A stretch of DNA of 64,000 nt. Origin: Bacteroides pyogenes_A. Its GTDB lineage: Bacteria > Bacteroidota > Bacteroidia > Bacteroidales > Bacteroidaceae. The stretch lies in assembly GCF_048595595.1 (NCBI RefSeq), contig NZ_CP184347.1. One strand, 5' to 3'. The notes beneath the pieces were generated by a model that saw only the letters and a program-made list of their open reading frames with translations, had not been told where the DNA came from and did no database searches. The position numbers and the translations under genes were made by a program. Below are positions 51,652 to 60,061 of the stretch, piece after piece (within the stretch, counting starts at the first letter, position 1; each line of letters begins with the position of its first letter).

Positions 51652-52188
51652 TCAGTCCTCCTCCAGACTTTCCAGATCCAGCAACCCTTCGGGCAGCTGC
51701 ATGGCAATGGTCTTGTTTTCCCTGTCTATTTCCAGTATGAATTCTTCCTGTGCAGGAATCAGAAGTTCCTCATCTTCGCGCTCTATCACAAAAAGCGTGT
51801 TCACGGTGGAGGTATCCACATCCGTCACTGTTCCGATTCGCCCGTACCGTTCATCGTCTATACGGAAGCCGACAAAGAAGTTCCACGATAAATCCTCCGT
51901 TTCCGCTTCTGCGGCATGCTTCAACGGGAAATAAACTTCCACGTTGGTAAACATTCCGGCGCGCTCGGCCGTATCTACTCCTTCGAGCTTCATCAATGCC
52001 GTAGAATCCGACCGGAAACGATATTCTTCTATAAAAAAAGGCACGAAGATGCCATCGAGCAGGCAAACAATATAATCGCCGTCCACCCGGTCGAACACAT
52101 CGTCCGTAAACGTGAACTGCAACTCACCGTGAATACCGTGCGGCTTATTGAACAAACCTATTTTATATACTTCTTCTTTTCGTATCAT
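51652..52188 (-). CDS. rimM: Ribosome maturation factor RimM
   Basis: 178 residues, needed for 30S assembly around ribosomal protein S19. The N-terminal barrel starts VYKIGLFNKPHGIHGELQFTF. The C-terminal PRC-like domain has GFRIDDERYGRIGTVTDVD and LLIPAQEEFILEIDRENKTI. Its start overlaps the murA stop by 4 bp, indicating translational coupling. Confidence 0.94.
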   Translation of the reverse strand: MIRKEEVYKIGLFNKPHGIHGELQFTFTDDVFDRVDGDYIVCLLDGIFVPFFIEEYRFRSDSTALMKLEGVDTAERAGMFTNVEVYFPLKHAAEAETEDLSWNFFVGFRIDDERYGRIGTVTDVDTSTVNTLFVIEREDEELLIPAQEEFILEIDRENKTIAMQLPEGLLDLESLEED

Positions 52189-53489
52189 ATTCGGGTAATC
52201 CTCGCGCCTATGGCGTTCAACCGCCCCTCGATATTCTGATAACCGCGGTCTATCTGTTCAATATTACTGATCGTACTGGTTCCTTCGGCGCTCATTGCCG
52301 CTATCAGCAGGGCGATACCGGCACGAATATCGGGTGAAGTGAGACGGGCTCCGCGCAGTCTGAATCCGTGATTATGGCCGATGACCACCGCCCGGTGCGG
52401 GTCGCACAATATAATTTGCGCTCCCATATCTATGAGCTTATCGACGAAAAACAAACGGCTCTCAAACATTTTCTGATGAATGAGCACGCTTCCTTTCGCC
52501 TGCGTAGCCACCACAAGCATCACGCTGAGCAAGTCGGGTGTCAGTCCCGGCCAAGGAGCGTCGGCAATGGTCATAATGGAGCCGTCGATGAAAGATTCTA
52601 TTTGATAACTGTCTTGCGCAGGCACGTAGATGTCGTCTCCCCGCTGCTCGAGCTTGATGCCCAGACGACGGAAACTCTCGGGAATAATGCCCAGATTCTC
52701 GTAAGATACATTTTTTATGGTGATTTCGCTGCCGGTCATCGCCGCCATACCGATAAAGCTTCCCACCTCGATCATATCGGGCAATACCCTGTGTTCGGTT
52801 CCGTGCAATTCTTCCACTCCCTCGATGGTGAGCAAATTGGAAGCGATGCCGCTGATTTTCGCGCCCATCCGGTTCAACATGCGACAAAGCTGTTGCAGAT
52901 AAGGTTCGCAGGCGGCATTGTAGATTGTGGTCGTCCCTTTCGCCAGCACGGCAGCCATCACAATGTTTGCCGTTCCCGTCACCGACGCTTCATCGAGCAA
53001 CATATAAGCACCCCGCAACTTCTCGGCGGTAATTTCGTAAACACCCCGTTCTTCATCGTAACGAAAATCGGCCCCCAAATTTTGAATTCCCACCAAATGA
53101 GTATCCAAGCGCCGGCGTCCGATCTTATCTCCTCCGGGTTTCGAGATCAACGCCTTGCCGAAACGGGCGATCATGGGACCGATGAGCATCACCGACCCGC
53201 GAAGGCTGGAACATTTTTTGAGGAACTCTTCGCTCTCCAGATAAGCCAAATCGATATTTTCCGCTTTGAACGTATAAGAGTCTACGCCTGTTTTGGCAAC
53301 GTCTACCCCCATTTCACGCATGAGCTGAATCAGATTATTGACATCCAGAATGTCGGGAATGTGATTCACCGTCACCTCCTCCTTTGTCAACAATGTGGCG
53401 CAAATTATCTGCAACACTTCGTTCTTTGCTCCCTGAGGATGAATTTCGCCGTTAAGCCGGTGTCCTCCTTCTATTACAAATGAAGCCAT
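52185..53489 (-). CDS. murA: UDP-N-acetylglucosamine 1-carboxyvinyltransferase, Asp-type
   Basis: 434 residues. First committed step of peptidoglycan synthesis, adding enolpyruvate to UDP-GlcNAc. It opens FVIEGGHRLNGEIHPQGAKNE with the conserved Lys22-Asn23. The active-site loop reads KPGGDKIGRRRLDTHL: Asp121 stands where most bacteria have the Cys alkylated by fosfomycin. Asp at this site is known in naturally fosfomycin-resistant MurA enzymes (for example mycobacterial and chlamydial). It is in the operon between DUF4290 and rimM. Confidence 0.97.
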   Translation of the reverse strand: MASFVIEGGHRLNGEIHPQGAKNEVLQIICATLLTKEEVTVNHIPDILDVNNLIQLMREMGVDVAKTGVDSYTFKAENIDLAYLESEEFLKKCSSLRGSVMLIGPMIARFGKALISKPGGDKIGRRRLDTHLVGIQNLGADFRYDEERGVYEITAEKLRGAYMLLDEASVTGTANIVMAAVLAKGTTTIYNAACEPYLQQLCRMLNRMGAKISGIASNLLTIEGVEELHGTEHRVLPDMIEVGSFIGMAAMTGSEITIKNVSYENLGIIPESFRRLGIKLEQRGDDIYVPAQDSYQIESFIDGSIMTIADAPWPGLTPDLLSVMLVVATQAKGSVLIHQKMFESRLFFVDKLIDMGAQIILCDPHRAVVIGHNHGFRLRGARLTSPDIRAGIALLIAAMSAEGTSTISNIEQIDRGYQNIEGRLNAIGARITRI

Positions 53490-53506
53490 ATCGTTTCGGG
53501 GTTTAA

Positions 53507-54121
53507 TCAGTGCCGTTGTTTCCGCTGGTTGCTATTCCGGCTGTTATAATTGGTTTTCTGACGGTTGCTCTGGCTCAAACGCTCTCCCATCAGACGAAGG
53601 ATGTCTTCCGTCAATTGCAGCTTTCCGCCGGAAAGCTCATAAAGATCTTCCGCAATTTTCCGGTCGTCTACGGTATCCTTGTTCCATGCCATGTAGTCCT
53701 TCTTCATGTGATTGCAAATCAAAGCGACAAGGTTTTGCTTTTCATTGCCTTCGGGAAATTCGGTCGCTTTCCGGATAAGCACCTCGAGCGTACGTCCGTA
53801 ATGCCGGTAACGGATACGGGCATGGGGATAAGGAATCTGTTCCGGACGCGTCACCAGATTGTCTTTGCGGATTATTTCATAAGGATAATCGATATCGAGT
53901 TCAAAACCCGACATGATAGCCAGATGATCCCAAAGTTTGTGTTTAAAGTCGGGCACATCGCGCAGGTGGGGATACATGCTCCCCATGATGTTGATAATCG
54001 TATTTGCACAACGCTGACGTTCGGCACGATCCTGAATCGTCAAAGCGTAATCGACCATGTTCTGGATACTGCGGCCATATTCGGGCAACGGCATTCTTTT
54101 CTGTTGAGTATTGTATCGCAT
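53507..54121 (-). CDS. DUF4290 family protein
   Basis: 204 residues, soluble and helical, ending in an Asn/Arg/Gln-rich tail (SQSNRQKTNYNSRNSNQRKQ). The family DUF4290 is recognisable from MRYNTQQKRMPLPEYGRSIQ and CANTIINIMGSMYPHLRD. Its function is unknown. It sits between tsaB and murA in a conserved order, with a 2-bp gap to tsaB and 17 bp to murA, so a tie to envelope growth or translation is possible but unproven. Confidence 0.88.
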   Translation of the reverse strand: MRYNTQQKRMPLPEYGRSIQNMVDYALTIQDRAERQRCANTIINIMGSMYPHLRDVPDFKHKLWDHLAIMSGFELDIDYPYEIIRKDNLVTRPEQIPYPHARIRYRHYGRTLEVLIRKATEFPEGNEKQNLVALICNHMKKDYMAWNKDTVDDRKIAEDLYELSGGKLQLTEDILRLMGERLSQSNRQKTNYNSRNSNQRKQRH

Positions 54122-54123
54122 GT

Positions 54124-54813
54124 TTATAAAAGTTTCTTAGGTTGAGAAGCAACGAACTCTTTCAGATAGAAAGGTTCGAAATAAGCGACATCCTTATAAT
54201 CTTCGCGGGCAATGGCCTTTTCCGCAAGCGGGAACATCATTTTTGCCAACGGATGGATGTTGTCGATAAAATGAGCGTTGGGATGGGTGATTTTCTCACG
54301 GCATTTCGCCGATCCGTTTCCGAAGAAATACACCGGAGCCTCGTTCAAAAATTCGAGATAAGAGTTTTCATCCACAATATCTGCCGAAACAGGCCGCTTC
54401 GTCTTCAGCGCGCGATCGTAAACGGCCGCATACACTTCCATGCGGCGCGCGTCGATCATGGGGCAGAGCAGCGCGTCTTCGGGCAATTCGTGAAACAACA
54501 ACACGGGCACACACAGCACCTCCGGTGTGGGAATGCCGATCAACGGGACATTACGTCCGTAACAAACCCCTTTTGCCATCGAAACTCCGATGCGAAGCCC
54601 GGTATAAGATCCCGGTCCGCAACTGACAGCCACAGCGTCCAACGGGATGGCATGGCTGTCGATGAACGACAAAGCTTCATCAACAAATACTCCTAAGGAA
54701 ACGGCATGCGAGGGTCCTTCCAAATCTTCTTTCACAAAAATCGTTTGACCGTCTTGACTGGCCGCTACCGAGCAAACGGAGGTAGAGGTTTCAATATTGA
54801 GTATACACGACAT
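54124..54813 (-). CDS. tsaB: tRNA threonylcarbamoyladenosine biosynthesis protein TsaB
   Basis: 229 residues from the ATG at 54813 (MSCILNIETSTSVCSVAA); the longer frame includes the promoter. TsaB is the non-catalytic partner of TsaD in t6A formation; tsaC for the same pathway is at 19.7 kb here. ASKHA-fold motifs: ILNIETSTSVCSV and AVSCGPGSYTGLRIGVSMAKG. It heads the operon running to rseP. Confidence 0.95.
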   Translation of the reverse strand: MSCILNIETSTSVCSVAASQDGQTIFVKEDLEGPSHAVSLGVFVDEALSFIDSHAIPLDAVAVSCGPGSYTGLRIGVSMAKGVCYGRNVPLIGIPTPEVLCVPVLLFHELPEDALLCPMIDARRMEVYAAVYDRALKTKRPVSADIVDENSYLEFLNEAPVYFFGNGSAKCREKITHPNAHFIDNIHPLAKMMFPLAEKAIAREDYKDVAYFEPFYLKEFVASQPKKLL

Positions 54814-54837
54814 AAAAATCAGCTTATTTAATTGTGG

Positions 54838-54885
54838 CAAATTTACATGATTATTTCCAATTCTTAAAATATTCGTGTACTTTTG
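54838..54885. promoter_or_regulatory. Divergent promoters of tsaB and yicC
   Basis: On the minus strand TAAATTTG (54845-54838) is a perfect -7 box 25 bp before tsaB. On the plus strand TACTTTTG (54878-54885) is a perfect -7 box 18 bp before yicC, with TTTC 20 bp further upstream as a weak -33. Confidence 0.65.
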
Positions 54886-54902
54886 CACAAAACTTTAAGG
54901 TT

Positions 54903-55781
54903 ATGATACAGTCTATGACGGGATACGGCAAAGCTACGGCCGAACTTCCCGATAAAAAGATAAACGTAGAAATCAAGTCGCTCAACAGCAAAGCCATGGA
55001 TCTTTCCACCCGCATCGCACCCGCTTACCGCGAGAAAGAGATGGAGATCCGCAACGAAATTTCCAAAGTTCTGGAACGCGGAAAAGTGGATTTCAGCATG
55101 TGGATAGAAAAAAAGGAAGGGGCGGAAAACGATACTCCTATCAACCAATCGGTGGTGGAAGGTTATTACAAGCAGATACAGACAATTTCGGATAATCTCG
55201 CCATTCCGGTTCCTGCCGACTGGTTCCAAACATTACTCCGCCTGCCGGATGTGATGACCAAAACAGAGGTTCAGGAAGTTTCGGAAGAGGAATGGAAAGT
55301 AGTGCACGAGACGATACTCGAAGCCATCCGCCAGTTGGTGGAGTTCCGCAAACAAGAAGGAACGGCCTTGGAAAAGAAATTCCGCGAAAAAATAAACAAT
55401 ATCACAACGTTGCTCGAGGCGGTAGCTCCTTATGAAAAAGAACGGGTGGAAAAAGTAAAAGAACGCATCACCGATGCCCTTGAAAAGACATTGAGCATAG
55501 ACTACGACAAGAACCGTCTGGAACAGGAGCTGATTTACTACATAGAAAAACTGGATGTGAATGAAGAGAAGCAACGGCTCGGCAACCATCTGAAATATTT
55601 CATCAGCACACTGGAAAACGGTAGCGGACAAGGGAAAAAGCTTGGTTTCATCGCGCAGGAAATGGGACGCGAGATCAATACGCTGGGAAGCAAATCGAAC
55701 CATGCCGAAATGCAGAAGATCGTAGTACAGATGAAAGACGAACTGGAACAGATCAAGGAGCAAGTATTGAATGTAATGTAG
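54903..55781 (+). CDS. yicC: YicC-family endoribonuclease
   Basis: 292 residues from the ATG at 54903 (MIQSMTGYGKATAEL). The family opens with the invariant SMTGYG; the centre (KVDFSMWIEKKEG) and the C-terminal DUF1732 part (EEKQRLGNHLKYFISTLENGSGQGKKLGFIAQEMGREINTLGSKSNHAEMQ) are complete. E. coli YicC has been reported to act on small RNAs as an endoribonuclease; whether this one does is inference. It is co-oriented with gmk, 32 bp downstream. Confidence 0.93.
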   Translation: MIQSMTGYGKATAELPDKKINVEIKSLNSKAMDLSTRIAPAYREKEMEIRNEISKVLERGKVDFSMWIEKKEGAENDTPINQSVVEGYYKQIQTISDNLAIPVPADWFQTLLRLPDVMTKTEVQEVSEEEWKVVHETILEAIRQLVEFRKQEGTALEKKFREKINNITTLLEAVAPYEKERVEKVKERITDALEKTLSIDYDKNRLEQELIYYIEKLDVNEEKQRLGNHLKYFISTLENGSGQGKKLGFIAQEMGREINTLGSKSNHAEMQKIVVQMKDELEQIKEQVLNVM

Positions 55782-55812
55782 AAAACATCTCACACATAAA
55801 AAATAAGTATCT

Positions 55813-56379
55813 ATGCCCGGAAAGTTAATTATATTTTCCGCCCCTTCGGGATCGGGAAAATCGACCATCATCAACTATCTGCTCACACAAAACCTGGGGC
55901 TGGCGTTCTCTGTTTCGGCTACCAGCCGCGCACCGCGGGGAAACGAACAAGACGGAGTGGAGTATTTCTTCCTGACGCCCGAAGAATTCCGCAGACGGAT
56001 CGAAAACAACGAGTTTCTGGAATATGAAGAGGTATATAAGGATCGCTACTACGGGACACTGAAGGAACAAGTGGAAAAGCAATTGGAAAAGGGGCAGAAT
56101 GTAGTGTTCGATGTAGACGTGGTGGGCGGATGTAACATCAAAAGCTTTTACGGAGAACGTGCCCTCTCGGTATTTATCCAACCGCCGTCGATAGAGGAGT
56201 TGCGCCACCGGCTGGAAAGCAGGGGAACAGACGCTGCGGAAGTGATCGAGAGCCGCATTGCCAAAGCAGAATACGAATTGGGATTTGCTCCGCGATTCGA
56301 CCGTATCATCGTGAACGATGATTTGGAAACAGCTAAAACAGAGGCATTAAATACGATCAAAGAGTTTCTTGGAAAATAA
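55813..56379 (+). CDS. gmk: Guanylate kinase
   Basis: 188 residues. It phosphorylates GMP to GDP. The P-loop is SAPSGSGKSTII (about 9-20). The GMP-binding part follows (SATSRAPRGNEQDGVEYFFLTPEEF), then DVDVVGGCNIK and the lid region RLESRGTDAAEVIESRI. The order yicC-gmk-nadD is widespread in Bacteroides. Its stop overlaps the leader of nadD. Confidence 0.97.
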   Translation: MPGKLIIFSAPSGSGKSTIINYLLTQNLGLAFSVSATSRAPRGNEQDGVEYFFLTPEEFRRRIENNEFLEYEEVYKDRYYGTLKEQVEKQLEKGQNVVFDVDVVGGCNIKSFYGERALSVFIQPPSIEELRHRLESRGTDAAEVIESRIAKAEYELGFAPRFDRIIVNDDLETAKTEALNTIKEFLGK

Positions 56380-56395
56380 ATTGCAGAAGAGCATC

Positions 56396-56992
56396 ATGAA
56401 CCAGCTTAAGACCGGAATATTCAGCGGGTCGTTCAATCCTGTCCATATCGGGCATTTGGCTTTGGCCAATTACCTTTGCGAATATGGGGGATTGGATGAG
56501 GTGTGGTTTATGGTAACTCCTCATAATCCGTTGAAAGAACAGACCGAACTGTGGAGCGACGAACTGCGGCTTGAGCTGGTCAGGCTCGCAACGGAAGACT
56601 ATCCCCGCTTCCATGCTTCCGATTTCGAGTTCCATTTACCGCGTCCTTCTTACAGTGTGTACACTCTGGAAAAACTGCGGAAACAGCATCCCGAACGGGA
56701 ATTCTGCCTCATCATCGGATCGGACAACTGGAATAGCTTCAGTCATTGGCGTGAGCCTCAACGCATCATTGTAGAAAACCCGATTCTGATCTATCCCCGC
56801 CCGGGATTTCCCGTCGATGAGAAACAACTTCCCGCAAACGTACGCATGGTAGACTCGCCCGTTTTCGAAATCAGTTCCACTTTCATCCGGAAAGCTCTTT
56901 CGGAAGGGAAAGACATCCGCTACTTCCTTCATCCGAAGGTCTGGGAATTCATTTCCCGTTCTCTGCCCGACTTGAAAGGCAACGAAGCGTAA
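56396..56992 (+). CDS. nadD: Nicotinate-nucleotide adenylyltransferase
   Basis: 198 residues from the ATG at 56396 (MNQLKTGIFSGSFNPVHIGHLAL), chosen because the nucleotidyltransferase motif GSFNPVHIGH follows at once. It adenylates nicotinate mononucleotide in NAD synthesis. A second motif near the end, SSTFIRKAL (ISSTxIR type), is present. The last 44 bp overlap, on the opposite strand, the 3' end of the metallophosphoesterase gene. Confidence 0.95.
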   Translation: MNQLKTGIFSGSFNPVHIGHLALANYLCEYGGLDEVWFMVTPHNPLKEQTELWSDELRLELVRLATEDYPRFHASDFEFHLPRPSYSVYTLEKLRKQHPEREFCLIIGSDNWNSFSHWREPQRIIVENPILIYPRPGFPVDEKQLPANVRMVDSPVFEISSTFIRKALSEGKDIRYFLHPKVWEFISRSLPDLKGNEA

Positions 56993-57866
56993 TCATGACA
57001 ACCTCTGCCGGCGCTCCGATGCGCAGTGCCAACCGGGAGGTGCCGATGCCGTTGGTAATAATCACCGGTATCCGATCGGAGTTATGAGTGATTCCGGTTA
57101 GAAATCTCTTTCCATAGCGCGAATGCCAAGCCGGGGCGGCGCGTAAAATCCGTACTTGTCCGCCATGGGTGTGTCCCGCCAGAACAAGGTCGGCATTGGC
57201 TACCGACACGTCTTCGGCATAATCGGGCGTATGCACCAGAAGTATCACAAAATCATCGGGAGCGAGGGACAAAGTGGGGGAAACACCGTTACGTTCCAAA
57301 TCAAAAGGGTTGCGAACACCGGCCACCAGTATGCGTTGTCCTTCTCTATAAAGCGTATCTACCCGATGCTCCAACACATGCATTCCGTAACGTTTCATCG
57401 TACCGACGATCTCATCGTGGCAACGTTCGTAGTCATTATTGCCCATCACTCCATAAATTCCCAGAGGAGCTTCGACCCGAGACAAAGCCGCAAACAGAGG
57501 CTCCACATATTCGCACCCCTCCTGATAATCGCCTCCCATAAGCAATACATCCGGTTTCCGCTCGTTTAAAAGACGGATAAGATCGTTCAACCCTTTCTCT
57601 TTCAGCTTACTTTTATAATGGAGGTCGGAAATAAAAGCAATCCGCAGACCATCGAAAGCAGGAGGAATGTCGCGGTGCATAAAATCGTACTCGACAATAC
57701 GGCTCACCGTGGTATAACGAGATGATACTTTTTCCTTAAAAGAGCGTATGGAGTAAACGCCCGCAGATGCCGGAAACGAGGAAACGAGCGCACTTCTTTT
57801 CGACTGACATGAAGCGAACAGTAATAATAACGATAAAAACAGCGGCAGATAACTCCTTGTCCTCAT
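56949..57866 (-). CDS. Metallophosphoesterase lipoprotein
   Basis: 305 residues. The lipoprotein signal ends LFASCQ (Cys20). The calcineurin-type phosphoesterase motifs are complete: ISDLHYKS (DxH), MGGDYQEG (GDx), MGNNDYE (GNxD), and GHTHGGQVR (GHxH). Relatives of this YkuE type hydrolyse UDP-sugar lipids or other phosphoesters. It converges on nadD with a 44-bp overlap of coding ends. A perfect minus-strand -7 box lies at 57894-57887. Confidence 0.92.
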   Translation of the reverse strand: MRTRSYLPLFLSLLLLFASCQSKRSALVSSFPASAGVYSIRSFKEKVSSRYTTVSRIVEYDFMHRDIPPAFDGLRIAFISDLHYKSKLKEKGLNDLIRLLNERKPDVLLMGGDYQEGCEYVEPLFAALSRVEAPLGIYGVMGNNDYERCHDEIVGTMKRYGMHVLEHRVDTLYREGQRILVAGVRNPFDLERNGVSPTLSLAPDDFVILLVHTPDYAEDVSVANADLVLAGHTHGGQVRILRAAPAWHSRYGKRFLTGITHNSDRIPVIITNGIGTSRLALRIGAPAEVVMITLRCLSSRAENGK

Positions 57867-57886
57867 ATTCTCTTAGTAATGATGTG

Positions 57887-57914
57887 CAAAGATACAGAAT
57901 TTACGTTATCTTTG
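57887..57914. promoter_or_regulatory. Divergent promoters of the phosphoesterase gene and menA
   Basis: Two TATCTTTG boxes face apart: 57894-57887 on the minus strand (20 bp before the phosphoesterase ATG) and 57907-57914 on the plus strand (44 bp before menA). Both match TAnnTTTG perfectly. Confidence 0.65.
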
Positions 57915-57958
57915 CATAAAGGTGTAAAAAGCAATGTATAACAACTAAATAAAAAACA

Positions 57959-58876
57959 ATGGAAACAGTTAAACCTCATTCGTTGCAAGCATGGGTACTG
58001 GCTGCACGCCCGACAACACTTACGGGAGCTATCACGCCGGTTATGGTAGGAACGACATTGGCCATAATGGACGGATATTTTCAATGGCAACCGATGCTTA
58101 TCTGCTTCTTGTTTGCCGGACTGATGCAGATTGCCGCCAATTTTATCAACGATTTATTCGATTATCGGAAAGGTACGGACCGGGAAGACCGCTTGGGCCC
58201 CGAACGCGCTTGCGCGCAAGGGTGGATTTCACCCAAAGCGATGCGGAATGGCATCATCGTTACCATCGCATTGGCTTGCCTTGTGGGCAGTATGCTGTTG
58301 TTTTACGCCGGATGGGAACTTATCATTGTCGGACTGCTGTGCATATTGTTCGCTTTTCTCTACACGACGGGACCTTACCCTTTATCTTATCATGGCTGGG
58401 GTGACCTCTTGGTAATCGTGTTTTTCGGATTCGTTTCGGTAGGCGGTACCTATTATGTTCAATCTCTGACATGGACGCCAGATGTCACCGTCGCCTCACT
58501 TGTATGCGGGTTACTAATTGACACATTGCTTGTGGTAAACAACTATCGCGACCGTGAGGCGGACGCGCAAAGCGGGAAGCGCACCCTCGTCGTCCGCCTC
58601 GGCGAAGAGTTCGGACAATATCTATACCTTGTGCTGGGTTTCATTGCCGCCTTCATCTGTTTATGGTTCCTATTCGAAGGACACATATATGCCGGTTTGT
58701 TCCCGCAATTTTATGTACCTCTTCATTTCGCCACATGGAGAAAAATGGTGCGTATACACAGTGGAAAAAGGCTCAACATCATATTGGGCGAAACCTCACG
58801 CAATATGATGATGCTGGGAAGTCTTTTATCGATAGGCTTCCTGCTCGACGCCCATTTCCCATATGTCTTTTCATGA
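57959..58876 (+). CDS. menA: 1,4-dihydroxy-2-naphthoate prenyltransferase
   Basis: 305 residues, a UbiA-type membrane enzyme with about eight hydrophobic helices that attaches the polyprenyl tail in menaquinone synthesis. It starts LQAWVLAARPTTLTGAITPVMVG. The Mg-diphosphate motif is NDLFDYRKGTDREDR; the second is NNYRDREADAQSGKRTLVVRLG. No other men gene is adjacent. It supplies the electron carrier of the anaerobic fumarate-reducing chain, which is general knowledge of Bacteroides. Confidence 0.95.
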   Translation: METVKPHSLQAWVLAARPTTLTGAITPVMVGTTLAIMDGYFQWQPMLICFLFAGLMQIAANFINDLFDYRKGTDREDRLGPERACAQGWISPKAMRNGIIVTIALACLVGSMLLFYAGWELIIVGLLCILFAFLYTTGPYPLSYHGWGDLLVIVFFGFVSVGGTYYVQSLTWTPDVTVASLVCGLLIDTLLVVNNYRDREADAQSGKRTLVVRLGEEFGQYLYLVLGFIAAFICLWFLFEGHIYAGLFPQFYVPLHFATWRKMVRIHSGKRLNIILGETSRNMMMLGSLLSIGFLLDAHFPYVFS

Positions 58877-58919
58877 CATCTCAGGAAATGGTATTATCGT
58901 TCTGAAAGCAGTCGGCTAT

Positions 58920-60053
58920 TCAGCCGTACATATTTTCGTAATACTCCTGATAATCTCCGCTGGCCACCTGTTCCACCCACGCTTGATTATTGAGATACCA
59001 TTCAATGGTTTTCACAATGCCGCTTTCGAATGCAGTCTTGGGATACCATCCCAGTGCCGCCTTGATTTTTGACGGATCGATGGCATAACGCTGATCGTGT
59101 CCCAGACGGTCTTTCACAAAAGAAATCAGATCATCGTTTATCCAACTGATATCAATTTCTCCGTTTTCATCCGTTACTTTCTTTTTCAGTACTTTTCTAT
59201 ATGCCGGATATTCCGTCATGAGCCGGCGGATGGTCGCAATGGTCAGCTTCACAATCTCCAGATTGGTTTTCTCATTATGCCCGCCTACATTATATATCTC
59301 TCCTTCTGCTCCTTTGGTCACCACCAGATCGATAGCCTTGCAATGGTCCTCCACATACAGCCAGTCGCGTACATTGCTTCCATCGCCATACACCGGCAGC
59401 TGCCTGCCTTCGAGCACATTCTTTATAATCAGCGGAATCAGTTTTTCGGGAAAGTGGTAAGGCCCGTAATTATTCGAACAACGGGTGATTGTAACCGGCA
59501 TTTTATAAGTATCCCGATAAGCCATCACCACCAAGTCGGCGCTTGTCTTCGAAGCACTGTAAGGGCTGTGCGGACAAAGCGGCGATTCTTCCGTAAAATA
59601 TCCTTCCGTACCCAGCGAACCGTACACCTCGTCGGTAGACACCTGATGGTATCGTACTCCTTTCCGCCACGTGGGATATCCTTTTTCATCCTTCCCCATC
59701 ACCCATGCACGGCGGGCGCAATCCAACAGGTTCTGCGTTCCGAGAATATTGGTCACCAGAAAAAGCTGGGGATTATCGATGCTACGGTCTACATGGCTTT
59801 CGGCAGCAAAATTCACCACATAGTCGAAACGGTATTCGGCAAACAATGTGTCCACCAGTTCCCGGTTGCAAATATCACCTTTGACAAAGAAGCAGCGTTC
59901 GTTGTCGATATCATTCGCAATTGTTCCCAGATTGCCCGCATAAGTCAAGGCGTCGAGAATCACCACCTTGATATCCTCATGTTTCAACAAAATGTATTTA
60001 ATGTAGTTGGCGCCGATAAACCCCGCCGCCCCGGTCACAAGATAAGTCTTCAT
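58920..60053 (-). CDS. rfbB: dTDP-glucose 4,6-dehydratase
   Basis: 377 residues. NAD-binding TGAAGFIGANYIKYIL at the start. Active-site STDEVYGSLG and PYSASKTSADLVVMAY (Tyr-x3-Lys), followed by RCSNNYGPYHFPEKLIPL. It makes dTDP-4-keto-6-deoxyglucose for rhamnose and other deoxysugars. It is 8 bp downstream of rfbA on the same strand. The insert around residues 268-300 (MTEYPAYRKVLKKKVTDENGE) is longer than in many RfbB proteins and is often seen in Bacteroides homologues. Confidence 0.96.
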   Translation of the reverse strand: MKTYLVTGAAGFIGANYIKYILLKHEDIKVVILDALTYAGNLGTIANDIDNERCFFVKGDICNRELVDTLFAEYRFDYVVNFAAESHVDRSIDNPQLFLVTNILGTQNLLDCARRAWVMGKDEKGYPTWRKGVRYHQVSTDEVYGSLGTEGYFTEESPLCPHSPYSASKTSADLVVMAYRDTYKMPVTITRCSNNYGPYHFPEKLIPLIIKNVLEGRQLPVYGDGSNVRDWLYVEDHCKAIDLVVTKGAEGEIYNVGGHNEKTNLEIVKLTIATIRRLMTEYPAYRKVLKKKVTDENGEIDISWINDDLISFVKDRLGHDQRYAIDPSKIKAALGWYPKTAFESGIVKTIEWYLNNQAWVEQVASGDYQEYYENMYG

Positions 60054-60061
60054 ATATTTTA

